Origin: Cristatella mucedo
Taxonomy: Eukaryota; Bryozoa; Phylactolaemata; Cristatellidae
Direction: 5' to 3'
Assembly: GCA_009760855.2 (NCBI GenBank)
Contig: WPIO01000024.1
Span: 1,234,501-1,298,500, forward strand
DNA: 64,000 bases
Positions 1-11,089 of this stretch are shown piece after piece (within the stretch, counting starts at the first letter, position 1; each line of letters opens with the position of its first letter). The notes beneath the pieces are model-generated. The model saw only the letters and a list, made by a program, of their open reading frames with translations. It searched no databases and was not told the origin of the DNA. The position numbers were made by a program, and so were the translations under genes.

Positions 1-4
1 CCTG

Positions 5-312
5 CTCAAGGACCACAAGTATAACATGGTTAAAGGTAACATGCACAGGGTCAGCATGCAGTTATAGTTAGAGGCAGAATGCGAAGATTCAGCACACACA
101 GACAAACAAAGGAAGAATCACGAGGACACGCTAAATGCTGTAATAAATAGATGCATTTTAGCCTCTTTTTGAAGGTTAAGTATGCCGCTAGTCGGAAGTA
201 GGCTCTAGGATTTCGGAGAATACGAACTAAAGGCATGATCTCTAAAAGATTTTAGGTTCTTACGAGGTATAGGTAAATTATTAGATTCAGAAAAGCGGGT
301 GGTACGATACTT
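5..312 (-). mobile_element. LINE-A (CR1/L2-like) 3' UTR fragment
   Basis: Diverged copy of the family seen best at 9905-10395 and 31683-32370. It holds the 3' UTR block with GTCAGCATGC sub-repeats, then the region before it. It abuts a + strand copy of the same family at about 313, so the two are inverted. No coding capacity remains. Confidence 0.75.
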
Positions 313-540
313 AGCCTAGTAATGGAGGCTTGTCTGTCGTGAGCGTGGCAGTTGCCACATTACTCCACTTCTCGCCGACCTGCACTGGCTACCAGTCAAG
401 CAACGGATTGACTTCAAGGTTTTGTCCCTCACTTTTAGGTCCCTTCATTCTATGGCTCCAGCCTATCTTTCAGAGATACTACCCCATCAGGCAAAGCATC
501 GTACCACCCGCTTTTCGGAATCCAACAGTCTAGAAATACC
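313..540 (+). mobile_element. LINE-A fragment, C-terminal reverse-transcriptase ORF part
   Basis: Matches 31760-31975 closely. Translated pieces such as FKVLSLTFRSLHS and the end of the ORF2 protein are visible but frames are broken. It ends abruptly where the (AAT)n tail of the opposite-strand copy begins. Confidence 0.75.
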
Positions 541-932
541 TCATAATAATAATAATAATAATATTGCACTTGATAAAGCGCCCTCAGAGAACTTAATCTC
601 TCTCTCTAGGCGCTTTACATTTGCTGCAAAGTGATATGCAATAGAATAGTAAGTAAATCATGCTTGAAAAACAAACAAAATGAATAATATGGTTAGGGGT
701 GACATGCACAGGGTCAGCATGCAAATGTGGTTAGTGGCAGCATGCACAGTGTCAGCACGCATAAGCACATCAAGGACGAATCAAAGGGACCCACTAAATG
801 CTGTCCTAAATAGGTGTGTTTTTAAGTTTCTTTTAAATGTGGTCAGGTCAGGGGATGTTCTGACGCAGGTCGGGAGGGAGTTCCAGGCTTTGGGAGCATA
901 CGAGCTAAATGCACGGTCTCCAAAGGATTTAA
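541..932 (-). mobile_element. LINE-A 3' end with (ATT)n tail
   Basis: On the minus strand the element runs into the family terminus, a GCGCTTTATCAAGTGCA-type stem followed by an (ATT)n microsatellite. Together with the previous fragment it makes an inverted junction. Confidence 0.8.
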
Positions 933-2089
933 GTCGTTGCCTCTTTCTTTTCTTTTGGCTGCACTGGATGGCACGTATGGTGCACTGTCATGCTTGGACA
1001 GCATTTGAATACCAATCTTTAATGGAACTTGGCGGTAGCTGACGAGGATACGGCAGCATGTGCTACTTGCTCTGGTTCCGGCCATGCTCAATACGGCCGC
1101 TACATGCATCCTGGCCCAGCTTGGTCCCTATGCGGGCAACATCGGCCTTGTTTGAGACCCACGCGAAGTGAGAACGAAGTGTAGCTTTTGGGTGTCGTCT
1201 TGATGACTCCAATTGAATTCACTCGCTTTTTAGAGTAATGGCGATTGCAACGTTTGCCTAAATGTTCGCTACGGTCAATACTGTTTGAGATCATGCCCGT
1301 CTAAGACGTACAGGGACGCAAGACGGCATTGCCAAGCCTGCCATCCATATTGCCGCGGAGGGTGAGTAAATTTTTTCTATTATTTTGTACGGTGCCTTAA
1401 GATCAAACTTAATTTCTATTTAGGAGCCTCGTCTGCACACAGGGCTCGAGACCGCGGCTTCCGTCATCAAAGGCGAGCACTATCATCTCATACTCTTATG
1501 CCTGTGGTGAAAGAAGAATAAATAAATATGAAAAGTATCCCGCACCAGCAGCCCAACATGGACAGTGCTCACTGAAACATTTACCTATTTGCCAAAGCTT
1601 ATTATCATCTACGGGAAAAGGGATACACAGAGCCAGTCAAATGATTTGAACCGGATAATTAGGTCAGATTGCCACTTTGTATCAGCAAATGACTTTAATT
1701 GGACCGTGAAAATTATCAACGGAAAGAGCGAGTCGCTGCCTACAAATTTTTCAGGTGTTTCTGAGTGTGAGTATGCTGCTGCTCTAAATATAACATGGCA
1801 ATAACTTTGATTTGGGTTGGCCACGACACACTGCTCGCCATTGGGTAGGCTCCTATCCTAGATTTTATTAAGGCAGCTACATCCCGTGCGAAAACTTCGG
1901 AAAACCTAGCAAGGAAACGTATAGGTTGCGAGTCAAAAACTGCCTTAGTGTGAGGATTTATGCAGAAAAAATACGTGGTATTTTTAGCAAATAGCTTAAA
2001 CTTGTCTACCAAGCCGTCAATATCTAGCCACTGGTATTGGTCACATTAGATTTCGTAGGGAAATAATTTCGCTTTTAAGTAGGTCTGTT
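933..2089. other. Unassigned spacer
   Basis: No gene or named repeat recognised. Short open frames at 1565-1804 (+) and 1740-2012 (-) overlap each other. The minus one may be a continuation of the decayed open frame at 2090-2673, but I cannot support it. The AATAAA-type motif near 1518 has no gene in front of it. Confidence 0.4.
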
Positions 2090-2673
2090 TCAACTGTAAG
2101 GAATGTGCAACCGGCAAAAAGACAAGTTTGCTCCATCATGAAGTAAAATTCCCTTTAAATTGAGGTTCGATCAATCAGTGAAGAGTCTCCAATAAGTTGG
2201 ATCGTAGCACTTTTCCATTTGGTTAACCAATCCTTCGACGTTGTTGCAATAGGCTAGAGAATCCTCCATCGAAAAGTACGGAAGATAGTCTTTTTCGCGA
2301 CATCAATATCACGAAAGAGTATTGCCCGGCACAAACAATTTCTCTTTTAATCTAGAACCGAAGAGTTCAGCCAACTCTTTGCGCAGGTTAGGGTCTCTCC
2401 TAAGTCATCAAGATCAGATTGAGACATCAGTTTAGGTGTTGGAACATCAAAAGCATCATAGCCCTCATCAAATTCACGTTCATTTGAACTTAATTCACTT
2501 TCAATCAATATATCACCAAGTGTAGAATTTGGGAACAGGATCTTCCGCCTCGTCACAGTGCAGAACAGATCAAATCGCTGACAGTAGATTTGGATATTCC
2601 ATGTTATGCTTATTCTTCTTGCTGAAGCCCTGCTTGTTAGTAACCCAAAAGTAGCAATCCGAAACGTGGTCAT
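2090..2673 (-). pseudogene. Decayed ORF of a transposon-linked protein family
   Basis: Read on the minus strand across two frameshifts, the translation shows pieces such as LMSQSDLDDLGETLT, NNVEGLVNQMEKCYDP, YWRLFTD and LKGILLHDGANLS in that order. From memory of the family, these resemble a widespread, poorly named invertebrate protein found in many copies in insect and cnidarian genomes, with the order SQxDLDDLxR, then WRLFIDSS, then LKAVLLHNGN. Family assignment is inference. Stops and frameshifts between the blocks make this a fossil. Confidence 0.5.
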
Positions 2674-2916
2674 GTTGTTCTCTTTGTATCATCAGTACTA
2701 TAAATAGCATTTATTTACTTTGATCTGTGCACTATTGCCTCGAATTTTCCCATAAACGGCTTAAATACGATGTGAGAAGCCCCTGTCTTATTCTGACCGG
2801 GTTGACATCCGAAGTATGAGTTGTAGCACTGTTTGATGAACGAGTTGGCGTACGAGTTCGTTGATGGATCTTAACAACGCATAGTCAGAGTACGACTTTA
2901 TTTCGCTAACGTATGA

Positions 2917-3196
<280 letters not shown>

Positions 3197-3787
3197 CCGA
3201 TAAGGCCGACCGGCAGGCAGGGAAGTGTGCCTCAGCTTAGTCCAAGCGGCTGACAGGAAGCAGTCTTTGACTGCCACCACAAGATGGATGTGGGTTCAGT
3301 GTGTCTGACCTCGAGGGAGATTGGTCACACAGCAAGCAAGCAATTGGGAAGCCAGCGGTTGCTACGAACGTAGTAATCAGTAGCTGCTGCACTTCTATCG
3401 AGTCTCCCGACGGTTCAACACAATATGTGCTGAGAATTTCTACACTCCTTCGTCAATGCAAATCACAAATATATGTTGATTAAAACAATATAAGCCAAAA
3501 TAAGCGAATTTTTCTACTTAAAACGACACACAACATCTATGTCCTTAAATGACAGTAAAAAGTAAACCTAATGAAAGCCAATATTAGGATACATAATGGG
3601 CAATGGTGCATTTGACCTTTTATAAGCACAATCTCAAAAACCCGACGTGCCGAAGCAAAACAAACTGCAACATAAAACACTATTTGAGTTGGATACCCAG
3701 AAAATAATAATAGACACCATACAAGTGAAATCATGCAGACCAGGGAAATAGAATTTTTTTTTATAAACATATGCTTTCATTTAAATA
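3197..3787. other. Unassigned spacer
   Basis: AT-rich sequence with only short open frames (3301-3483 +, 3537-3770 -). No splice-bounded coding segment or repeat was recognised. Confidence 0.4.
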
Positions 3788-3925
3788 TCATTCATTTGTA
3801 AGGTGTCCTAAGAAAACGTTATCTCTATTCAGCTGTTTCACATATGCCACGGGGCTCGAGCCAACGACCTCGGCCAGACCTTGGTCGTGGCTAGCACCTT
3901 AACCACTAGGCCAAACCCAATGCTG
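3788..3925 (-). mobile_element. SINE-2, tRNA-derived
   Basis: On the minus strand it begins with an A-box-like TGGCCTAGTGGTTAAGG and a B-box-like GGCTCGAGCC, then a tail ending near ATTCATTTG. Copies lie at 12025-12155 and 52095-52225. The 3' tail (CTAAGAAAACG..TCTATTCAG) is related to the LINE-A terminus, which is expected of a SINE mobilised by that LINE. Confidence 0.7.
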
Positions 3926-4094
3926 TGCAGCTTCCCAGGAAAAGATCCTCAAGTAAAAAATTGTTTACGATTTTAGCTTTCCTCAGCTTGCACCGACGTA
4001 TAAACAGGCTGCCATCGAACGTTACAAATGAGAAATGAACCTGCTTCTAGGTTTCGCACAGTGACCAAACTAGCATCCATATATGGCTGCACAG

Positions 4095-4487
4095 AGTACA
4101 GAGGGCTGAGACAAAACACGTACCGAGCATGTTTCTGGCGGCCCGGTCTCCGTGTACGACCCGCGACGACCTTCGAGGTACGCCACGCCCTAACAGAAAG
4201 AGAAAACCATCAGTGATTGCTGGTCGGAAAGGAACTGCACTGTCCAGCGGCAGCCGTCGAGTCGGGTACAGCATGTTCAGAGGTAGTGAGGCCCATGGCA
4301 GTGCAAGCTCCTATTGCAGTCTCAGATTGCATTGTAACACTGTTGCTGCTTAGGCACTGCTGAGGCCCAGCGCCACTCACCGTGGCAATCTGAGCACACC
4401 AGTCGGGCAGATATTTGGAGCGATGTTGGCCTTGCTATTGAGCACCTAGTCGAGCCGACAGCCATAAGACTAGCCAAGCAAGTGAGT

Positions 4488-4586
<99 letters not shown>

Positions 4587-4810
4587 TGGAGAAACTAGGG
4601 TCGTACTCAGATGGTCGGCTCAGGCGACGATGCGATCAGGATGTGCACAGCCGAGTTCTTTCCGTAGTATCTCGCTCTCCTTGATCAGGCACAGGGGCAG
4701 CAGGTCTGGCAGTGCATCAGTCACCTTCAGTGACTCGATTCTTAGAGCTCCCACCATTATTTCGGCCTCGTACTTTGACTTTTTAGTGCCATCAGAGAAA
4801 TTAATCTCAC
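4095..4810 (-). pseudogene. Inverted partial duplicate of EGFR juxtamembrane/kinase region
   Basis: The minus strand matches the EGFR gene at about 19970-21485, introns included. From high to low coordinate it has the LINE-A tail found just upstream of the transmembrane exon, a juxtamembrane piece (MVGALRIESLKVTD), the (CT)n intron microsatellite, the end of the N-lobe exon, its GTGAGT donor, the whole intron and the catalytic-loop exon (VVHGDRAARNML). The transmembrane codons, P-loop, VAIK lysine and alpha-C helix have been lost to deletions. Because introns are kept, this is a DNA-level segmental duplication, not a retrocopy. Frames are broken. The position equivalent to the catalytic His is CAC (His) here but CGC (Arg) in the gene. 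Confidence 0.88.
4495..4584. repeat. (GA)n microsatellite inside the EGFR pseudogene
   Basis: About 85 bp of uninterrupted GA. It is the counterpart of the (CT)n tract at 20716-20772 in the functional gene, so it was carried by the duplication. Confidence 0.95.
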
Positions 4811-4879
4811 TCTTGGCACTTCAAATAAAATTCAAATAAAGTATGGTCGCATGGCCAGTGGTAGCACGTGCAATGTCTA

Positions 4880-5205
4880 CAAGCATAACATGGTTAGACA
4901 TGCACAGGGTTAGTCTTCAAATAAATTAGGTGGCAGCATGCACGGTGTCAGCATGCATACCCACACGACGGACTGAGCTCATTGACCTGTAAATGCTGTG
5001 ACAAATAAATGCGTTTTAGATTTCTTTAAATTCTTTAGAGTCAAGCCAGGGGATGTCGTGACCCACTCGGAAGTGATTTCCAGGCTTAGGGAGTGTAAGA
5101 ACTAAATGCACGGTCTCCAGAGGAGTTGAAAATCATGTGAGGTGTGTCTAAACGATTAGATTCATACAGGCAGGTAGTACGATATTTAGCCTGGAGAGGT
5201 AGTGT
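4880..5205 (-). mobile_element. LINE-A 3' fragment, diverged
   Basis: Carries the CATGCACAGGGTTAG and GGCAGCATGCACGGTGTCAGC blocks of the LINE-A 3' UTR and the CTAAATGCACGGTCTCC region, on the minus strand. It is cut by the start of the gypsy relic at 5208. Confidence 0.75.
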
Positions 5206-5207
5206 AA

Positions 5208-6670
5208 TGGTACGACTTATCGCGAATGAACAGAGCACTTTTATTGGCAACCATCTTATATCTGCTTCCGGACCGCATCATCAGTGAGACCTCTCCTGAT
5301 AGGTCACGCTGTTGTGGCTCCACCTGGCAGTTTTGCTATCTCACCTTCCCTGCAAATATGAATAGTCTCATTTTCAAAGATCTAGCCTTCGGACTGGCTT
5401 TGCCACCATGCCAGACCTTGTTGTCGTTTGATCTTAAGAGGTGTGAATCTCATCGGCAATACTTTGAGACTGATCTTAATAGCAGGAGTATGGTTCGGTA
5501 GATGTAGGGAAGTACCAGGAGGTTCACTTTTGGTTACATGTAGATCGGTTCCAAAAATCGGTCAAACATGCCTTCTGTTCGGCCGAAGTGTGCTGCCATT
5601 ATCGGTCTGCACGACAAACCACTGAGGTGTACCTGCTTGAGCTGTCACTGTTGCATGTATGCTCTAGCTGATTTCACCATCAGTCTGCACGAATACCTTT
5701 TGGCCGGGTTGAAGAGGTGGAAGTGTGCGAGCAGAATGATGGCGATCGTGGTAGTGCTGTTGAAGCTCTTTTACACGGTCGTCGTTGAGTTGCACTCCTT
5801 TGCCGGCCATTTTGGTTCGACGTGACGATGGAGCACAAACCACGTCGTCCTAATCTGTCGTTCCATTGTCAAATGTGCCGTGCTGAAGCCAGTAGATGTG
5901 CAAGGCGTTGACCTTGGAATCATCAGTGCGAGGCATGGATCAGGCTGGCTCACAAGAGATTGGCAGTCTGCACAGCTCTTTCCACTTCTCCGTTCGTCTG
6001 TGGAAACTGTGGGCTTGTCGTAACGTGCTTGAACCCATTTAGCCTCACGAACTCACCAATTCGTGAGATGAAAATTGTGGACCATTGTCAGACTGCAATG
6101 ACTCTGGTGTGCCCCGGTGAGCAAACAGTGATCTGCAGTTCGGCCACCACTTCTTTGGGCGACGATTTTGATAATGGAGTGATTTCCATATATCGGGAGT
6201 AAAAGTCGATTACAATCAGATGCTGTCGTCCTTTGTGTTCGGAGAGATCGGCAGCGACTTGTTGTAAAGGAACGTGGGTATCGGTTTCGGGATGAGTGGA
6301 TCATGCAGTTGCCTCCTCTGATTCTTTTGACAGAAGCTGCCAGAATCGACAAATGTCTTAACGTTTTGGCTAATGCCTAGCCAGCATACATACGACCTTG
6401 CTCGGTCCCTATATTTGGCTCTACCCGCTGGTGGCCGTCGTGGATCCGCTCCAACAGAAAAGCCTAATGGCCTTGAGGGATATATATGCGGTCGTCATAC
6501 AGTAGCATACCATTCGACACAGAAAGGTGGCTACTTATGGTGAAGTACTTCCGCAAGGATTCCGGAACGCCCTTGCTCGATTTAGACCACTCTGGCAGCG
6601 GACACTTTATGACAAAGACATATTTATCACGGTCGTTATGCATGTGCAAAGACATTACTTGAGGCAAAGG
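5208..6670 (-). pseudogene. Ty3/gypsy LTR retrotransposon relic: integrase and C-terminal region
   Basis: Read on the minus strand in several frames: a region preceding the zinc-binding domain with IYIPQ near 6470-6490, the HHCC-type entry HDGHQRV near 6430, then integrase core pieces VIDFYSRYME, SDNGPQFSSHE and TNGEVERAVQT supplying the D, D and E of the DDE triad. A C-terminal stretch with YHDRHHSARTLPPLQPGQKV is typical of gypsy integrase tails. Stops and frameshifts separate every block and no reverse transcriptase or gag is seen, so it is dead and 5'-truncated. The sequence at 5208 begins TGTAATGG, which could be the outer edge of an LTR in inverted orientation. A second LTR was not found. 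Confidence 0.82.
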
Positions 6671-6939
6671 ACATATTTATTATGTTAGTTATGCATGTCT
6701 GCAGCAGCTATAAGAATCCTAGAAGTAGGAAAGTGGGAACAGGGTCTAATGGACTAGCCTTTTCTCTTACTGGGAAACAAATTTCATGAGACAATAACTA
6801 GTGGCCTCCTTGAATGTAACCATCGATGTCGTGCACAGAATTTAGGGACGTGAGTCCGGTGCTGTGGCAATTGATGGAAAGAAGTAAAGAGGGGAAGCTG
6901 CAACCTTAGGGGTGGACTCTCGGATCTTGTAAAACTTTA
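6671..6939. other. Unassigned spacer
   Basis: Nothing recognised between the gypsy relic and the next LINE-A tail. It may be degraded internal gypsy sequence. Confidence 0.3.
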
Positions 6940-8470
6940 TAATAACAATAATAATGCACTTGATAAAGTGCCCTCGGAGAACTCAATCTCTTCCTAGGCA
7001 CTTTACATTTGATGCAAAGGAGAACGCGATTGAATCGTGAGCAATATTATGCTTGCTAAACAACATGAACAACGTGGTTAGGGGTGATTTGCACAGGGTC
7101 AGCATGCAAATGTGGTTTGTGGCAGCATCCACAGTGTCAGCATGCCTATGCACATAAAGGACGAATCACAGGGACCCACTAAATGCTGTCATAAATAGGT
7201 GTGTTTATAAGTTCTTTTTAAATGTGTTCAAGTCAGGGGATGTTCTGACGCAAGTCAGGACGGAGTTCCAGGCTTTGGGAGCCTACGAACTAAATGCTCG
7301 GTCTCCAAAGGATTTGAGGTTCGTACGAGGTATTGGTAAACTGTCGGATTCCAAAAAGCGGGTGGTACGATGCAAGGCCTGGTGCGGGAGTAGATGTGAG
7401 AGATAGGCTGGAGCCAAAGAATGAAGTGACCTAAAAGTGAGCTACAAAACTTTGAAGTCGACCCGTCGCTTGACTGGTAGCCAGTGCAGGTCGGCTAGAA
7501 GTAGTGTGATGTGGTAACTTCGACGTTCACGACAGACAAGCCTAGCTGCAGAGTTTTGCACAAGCTGTAATCGCCTGATCACAGATGCTGGTAGGCCAGT
7601 TAGCTTCCAATAAAGCTAGAGAAGAGGTCGGCTAGGTCCCCGCATGCGCTTGTCAGCATGGTTGATCTTACACATAAGGATTTTTACTTTGTGCATCAGT
7701 GATTCAATAATGTTTTTGTAGTAACTAGACTTGGCCTTTCCTGTGATGGACTGGTATGATCTACAGTAGTTTCGTTTGCCTGACGATGGATAGTAATTCT
7801 TGATCTTGTGTACACTCTCTCAAGCTTAGGCTTAGTAGACCTAACCAGACAGAAAAATCTGCAGTAAGCCAATGACCTTTGGGTGAGGGTGCATATTGTG
7901 CTTAGTGGGAGGTGCAAAGTCGTTTAGCATATCAACAAATGTCGTTTTGGAGCGTTCTACCAATGATGACAGGTCGGAAGGGGGATTAGGCAGCAGGGGC
8001 AAAGAAGATATGTTCCCTCTGACATCATCGATGCCAAGGTTTGTAATTCGCACATGATTTTAGATGCAGAGGAGGGCCTACACTGTAGTTTAAACAACAC
8101 TCGCATTTGATCAGATAAGCAGAATTTGGTAATAATAGCGGATGCAAGCATATACCTGTGGGAGAATATTTGATTGAGTGTGTGAGCATTGTTGTGAATG
8201 GGGTAATGCACATTAGCCACAAGAGAAAAAGAGTCAGTCAGCGCACGAAATTCAGCACTCAGCTAAGTTTTCAGATAAGTTGTCAAAATGAATGTTGAAA
8301 CATCCATAATGAGGAAAGATCGACTTCTTGTACACAGATCGAAATGAGATCAGATAAATATGTGATAAAGGAGGAGGACTCGGTACCTGGTCTACAATAG
8401 AGTACTGCCACCATGGGCAGCTTGTTGTCTGAGATACTTAAAACGACATATTCGAAAGACTGCAACTAGG
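6940..8470 (-). pseudogene. LINE-A copy with decayed AP-endonuclease domain and 3' end
   Basis: The 3' terminus and 3' UTR lie at 6940-7390 and the ORF2 C-terminal region at 7390-7620. Further upstream on the minus strand, frames at 7690-8465 show LPMVAVLYCRPG, NAHTLNQIFSHR and the LSDxMRVLF block. These fit the order of an APE-type LINE endonuclease (YRPP, then GHTLD, then LSDH). The reverse transcriptase that should lie between is missing, so an internal deletion is inferred. This is the only place in the window where an endonuclease can be seen, and it ties LINE-A to the CR1/Jockey-like APE LINEs. Confidence 0.65.
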
Positions 8471-8605
8471 TGACAGCAAACGGCTGTCTGCACTTGAGGG
8501 AGAAATGAATGACAATGACGACTCCTCTAGTTTTTATTGAAAGTGACCCTCTTAGCTATAGTGTGAGCTGTGCGTATATGTGTGTGTTTGTATACATGCG
8601 GGACA

Positions 8606-8617
8606 CACGCACATACA

Positions 8618-8700
<83 letters not shown>

Positions 8701-8970
8701 ACATACACACACACACATACACACACACACATACATGCACACACACACACATACATGCACACACACACACATACATGCACGCACACACACACACACATAT
8801 ATACGTTTGTGCACACACGAACACACAAACACAAACAAGCACACTCGCACGTGTGTGTGTGTGTGTGTGTGTTTGTGCTTGTGTGTGTGTGTGGGTATGT
8901 ATGTGCGTGTGTATGTATGTGTGAGTGTATGTGTGTTTGTCTGTGTGTGCGTGCGTGCGTGCGTGCGACA
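8606..8970. repeat. (CA)n followed by (TG)n, imperfect inverted repeat
   Basis: About 190 bp of CA-rich sequence with ATACATGCAC variants is followed after 8850 by about 115 bp of TG-rich sequence. The two arms are complementary, so a large hairpin is possible. All open frames here are low-complexity artefacts. Confidence 0.92.
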
Positions 8971-9392
8971 GGTTGTAGTAGGTGGTAAGCCCTGACAGGC
9001 TCGCAGGGCCGGTGATTAAAATTCGTCCCATATAGACACCATAAAGTTCGTCAGAGTGAGAGTTATGTTAAGTTGCCTCTTGCCCATGGAGGTGATTAGC
9101 TGCTGACAAGTGATTAGCTTTGGCCGCATGCAATGACATTTGAGACATTAAGGGCAAGGCATCAGGAAAAGACGCTGGCAGGCTAGAGCTTTCTTGGGGG
9201 TCACGTGAGTTTTGAGGGGCGTGTGCCTTCGAGCTGCTGGTTGATCGGTTCTCCCGGTGGCCCCCATTTAGCTAAATTATTAGTTCCTTAGCCAATGGTA
9301 AAGCAAGCGACAGTGCACTGCTCCCTAGCAATTGCAGCTGCAGCTGCCTTTGTTACTGACCGACAGATATCACATGCAGCGGCTTTTGTAGT

Positions 9393-9552
9393 GGCACACT
9401 AGGTAAGGCGGTTGCTTTTCACGATCTCGGCCGTGAGGTCGTGGGTTCGAATCCGGCGGTGGGCGATCCTTTATCGCCACTGCAAGCGGTGGGGTTAGCC
9501 GTAAAGGCTCTTCTGTCGCTATACAAAAAGAGGCTGTTAAATCAGCTAGGAT
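9393..9552 (+). mobile_element. SINE-1, tRNA-derived, best copy
   Basis: Begins with an A-box-like GGCACACTAGGTAAGG and carries a perfect B box, GGGTTCGAATCC, 40-50 bases later. The unrelated body contains GCCACTGCAAGCGGTGG and ends GAGGCTGTTAAATCAGCTAG. Five related copies lie at 16555, 26230, 26928, 51378 and 60588, all on the minus strand. A functional tRNA is unlikely because the 3' half does not fold back on the 5' half. Confidence 0.8.
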
Positions 9553-9784
9553 TTTTTTCTCTGCCTGTTTTGACCTATTGTCTGCAAGGGCTGGACCAGC
9601 TCACAGGAAGCATTTTTGCTTGGGGACACATGAGTATGTGAAGTCGCTCACAGTACCCTGCTTAGTAAAGCGTGTATGCTTTACCTGCTGGCAACTTCGT
9701 CTTTGCCATGATATTAATCACCACTATATTACTGATATTACTCACCATTATATCATGATATTACTCACCATTCAATTGCGTTTC

Positions 9785-9870
9785 TTTTTGCAGCAAATGT
9801 AAAGCGCCTAGAACGAGATTGAGTTCTCTGAGGGCGCTTTATCAAGTGCATTATTATTATTATTATTTTG
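9785..9870 (+). mobile_element. LINE-A 3' terminus with (ATT)n tail
   Basis: Consists of the terminal stem of the family (TGTAAAGCGCCTAGAA, then GAGGGCGCTTTATCAAG) followed by (ATT)n. It sits 35 bp from the tail of the opposite-strand copy, tail to tail. Confidence 0.8.
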
Positions 9871-9904
9871 TGAGCCAAGTTCCCTAGTCGACATTCGGAA
9901 TCTT

Positions 9905-9911
9905 GTGTAAC

Positions 9912-9960
<49 letters not shown>

Positions 9961-10395
9961 TACTTGATAAAGCGCCCTCAGAGAACTCAATCTCTTTCTA
10001 GGTGCTTTACATTTGCTGCAAAGGGAAATGCAATTAAATGGTAAGTAAAATCATGCTTGAAAAACAAACAAAATGAATGACATGGTTAGGGGTGACATGC
10101 ACAGGGTCAGCATGCAAATGTGGTTAGTGGCAGCATGCACAGTGTCAGCATGCATAAGCACATCAAGGACGAATCACAGGGACCCACTAAATGCTGTCCT
10201 AAATAGGTGTGTTTTTAGGTTCCTTTTAAACGTGGTCAGGTCAGGGGATGTTCTGACGCAGGTCGGGAGGGAGTTCCAGGCTTTGGGAGCATATGAACTA
10301 AATGCACGGTCTCCAAAGGATTTAAGGTTTGTATGAGGTATTTCTAGACTGTTGGATTCCGAAAAGCGGGTGGTACGATGCTTGGCCTGATGGGG
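9905..10395 (-). mobile_element. LINE-A 3' end, well preserved
   Basis: Starts with about 55 bp of (AAT)n, then the reverse complement of the terminal stem, the 3' UTR sub-repeats and the end of ORF2. Almost identical to 541-932, so both are fairly young copies. Confidence 0.85.
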
Positions 10396-11089
10396 GAGTA
10401 TGTGTAGTTTTCAATCGGTCTGCATGATTTTGCTGCTGGTTTCTCTGCTATCACATGCCTCAGCTTTCGTCTGAAAGCGCTGAAGCCGCTAACCAGAAGC
10501 ATACCGGATGCATGTTGGGGCGCCCGATTACGTGAAGTCGTTCTCGGTGCCCTGCTTAGAGTTCGTGACTGCTCTATTGGCTGACACCCTTGCCTTTACC
10601 TGTACCATTGCCTTACCTTTACCTTACATTTTTCTTTTTAAAGCTGCAATGGAAGCTCTTCAGCAGTGAACGAGGCAGGATGCTGGAACTGCCATGTTGC
10701 ACTCGTCAGCACCCTGCCTCGGTCCTCTGAGTACAAGGTGACCGAATGTCTAAAGGACTGGTATAAGTCATCTAAAATCTGTCCATCGGGGTATTTCGTG
10801 GAGATGCGGCTCCCAGAGATTCAGCCTCCCGACCTTGCCTTCTGGGTAGGCTTGCAGCTGCTGCTGTGCACCGGTGCTGCTAGAGTGAAGGCAGGTGCTG
10901 AGAGTGTCGACTGTCCTAGCAGCTCTCCTGCTCTCCACATAAAGTATAGGCTGACTCAGGCAAGTGGATGCCAGTTAAATCCCTGGTAAATTCAAGTACC
11001 GACGTAGGAAATAACGAAACATCCCGTGTTGTGAATCAGCAGGGCATTGGTCGCGGCACGCTGTATGGTGCATGCATTGTGGATGGTCG
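10396..11089. other. Unassigned spacer with one open frame
   Basis: The open frame 10666-10989 (+) encodes a cysteine-containing peptide with no recognised domain. There is no convincing splice-bounded exon. It precedes the large palindrome and may be part of the same element. Confidence 0.3.

Noticed and set aside
680-1042. 120-codon + frame resembling 10073-10336
   Set aside because: Antisense translation of the LINE-A 3' UTR. Repeats at several copies because the element repeats, not because it is a gene family.
8509-9031. Long open frames on both strands (up to 159 codons)
   Set aside because: Entirely CA/TG dinucleotide repeats.
9393-9470. tRNA gene
   Set aside because: A and B boxes are present but the 3' half does not form acceptor or T stems with the 5' half, and it is repeated with an unrelated body. 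It is a SINE.
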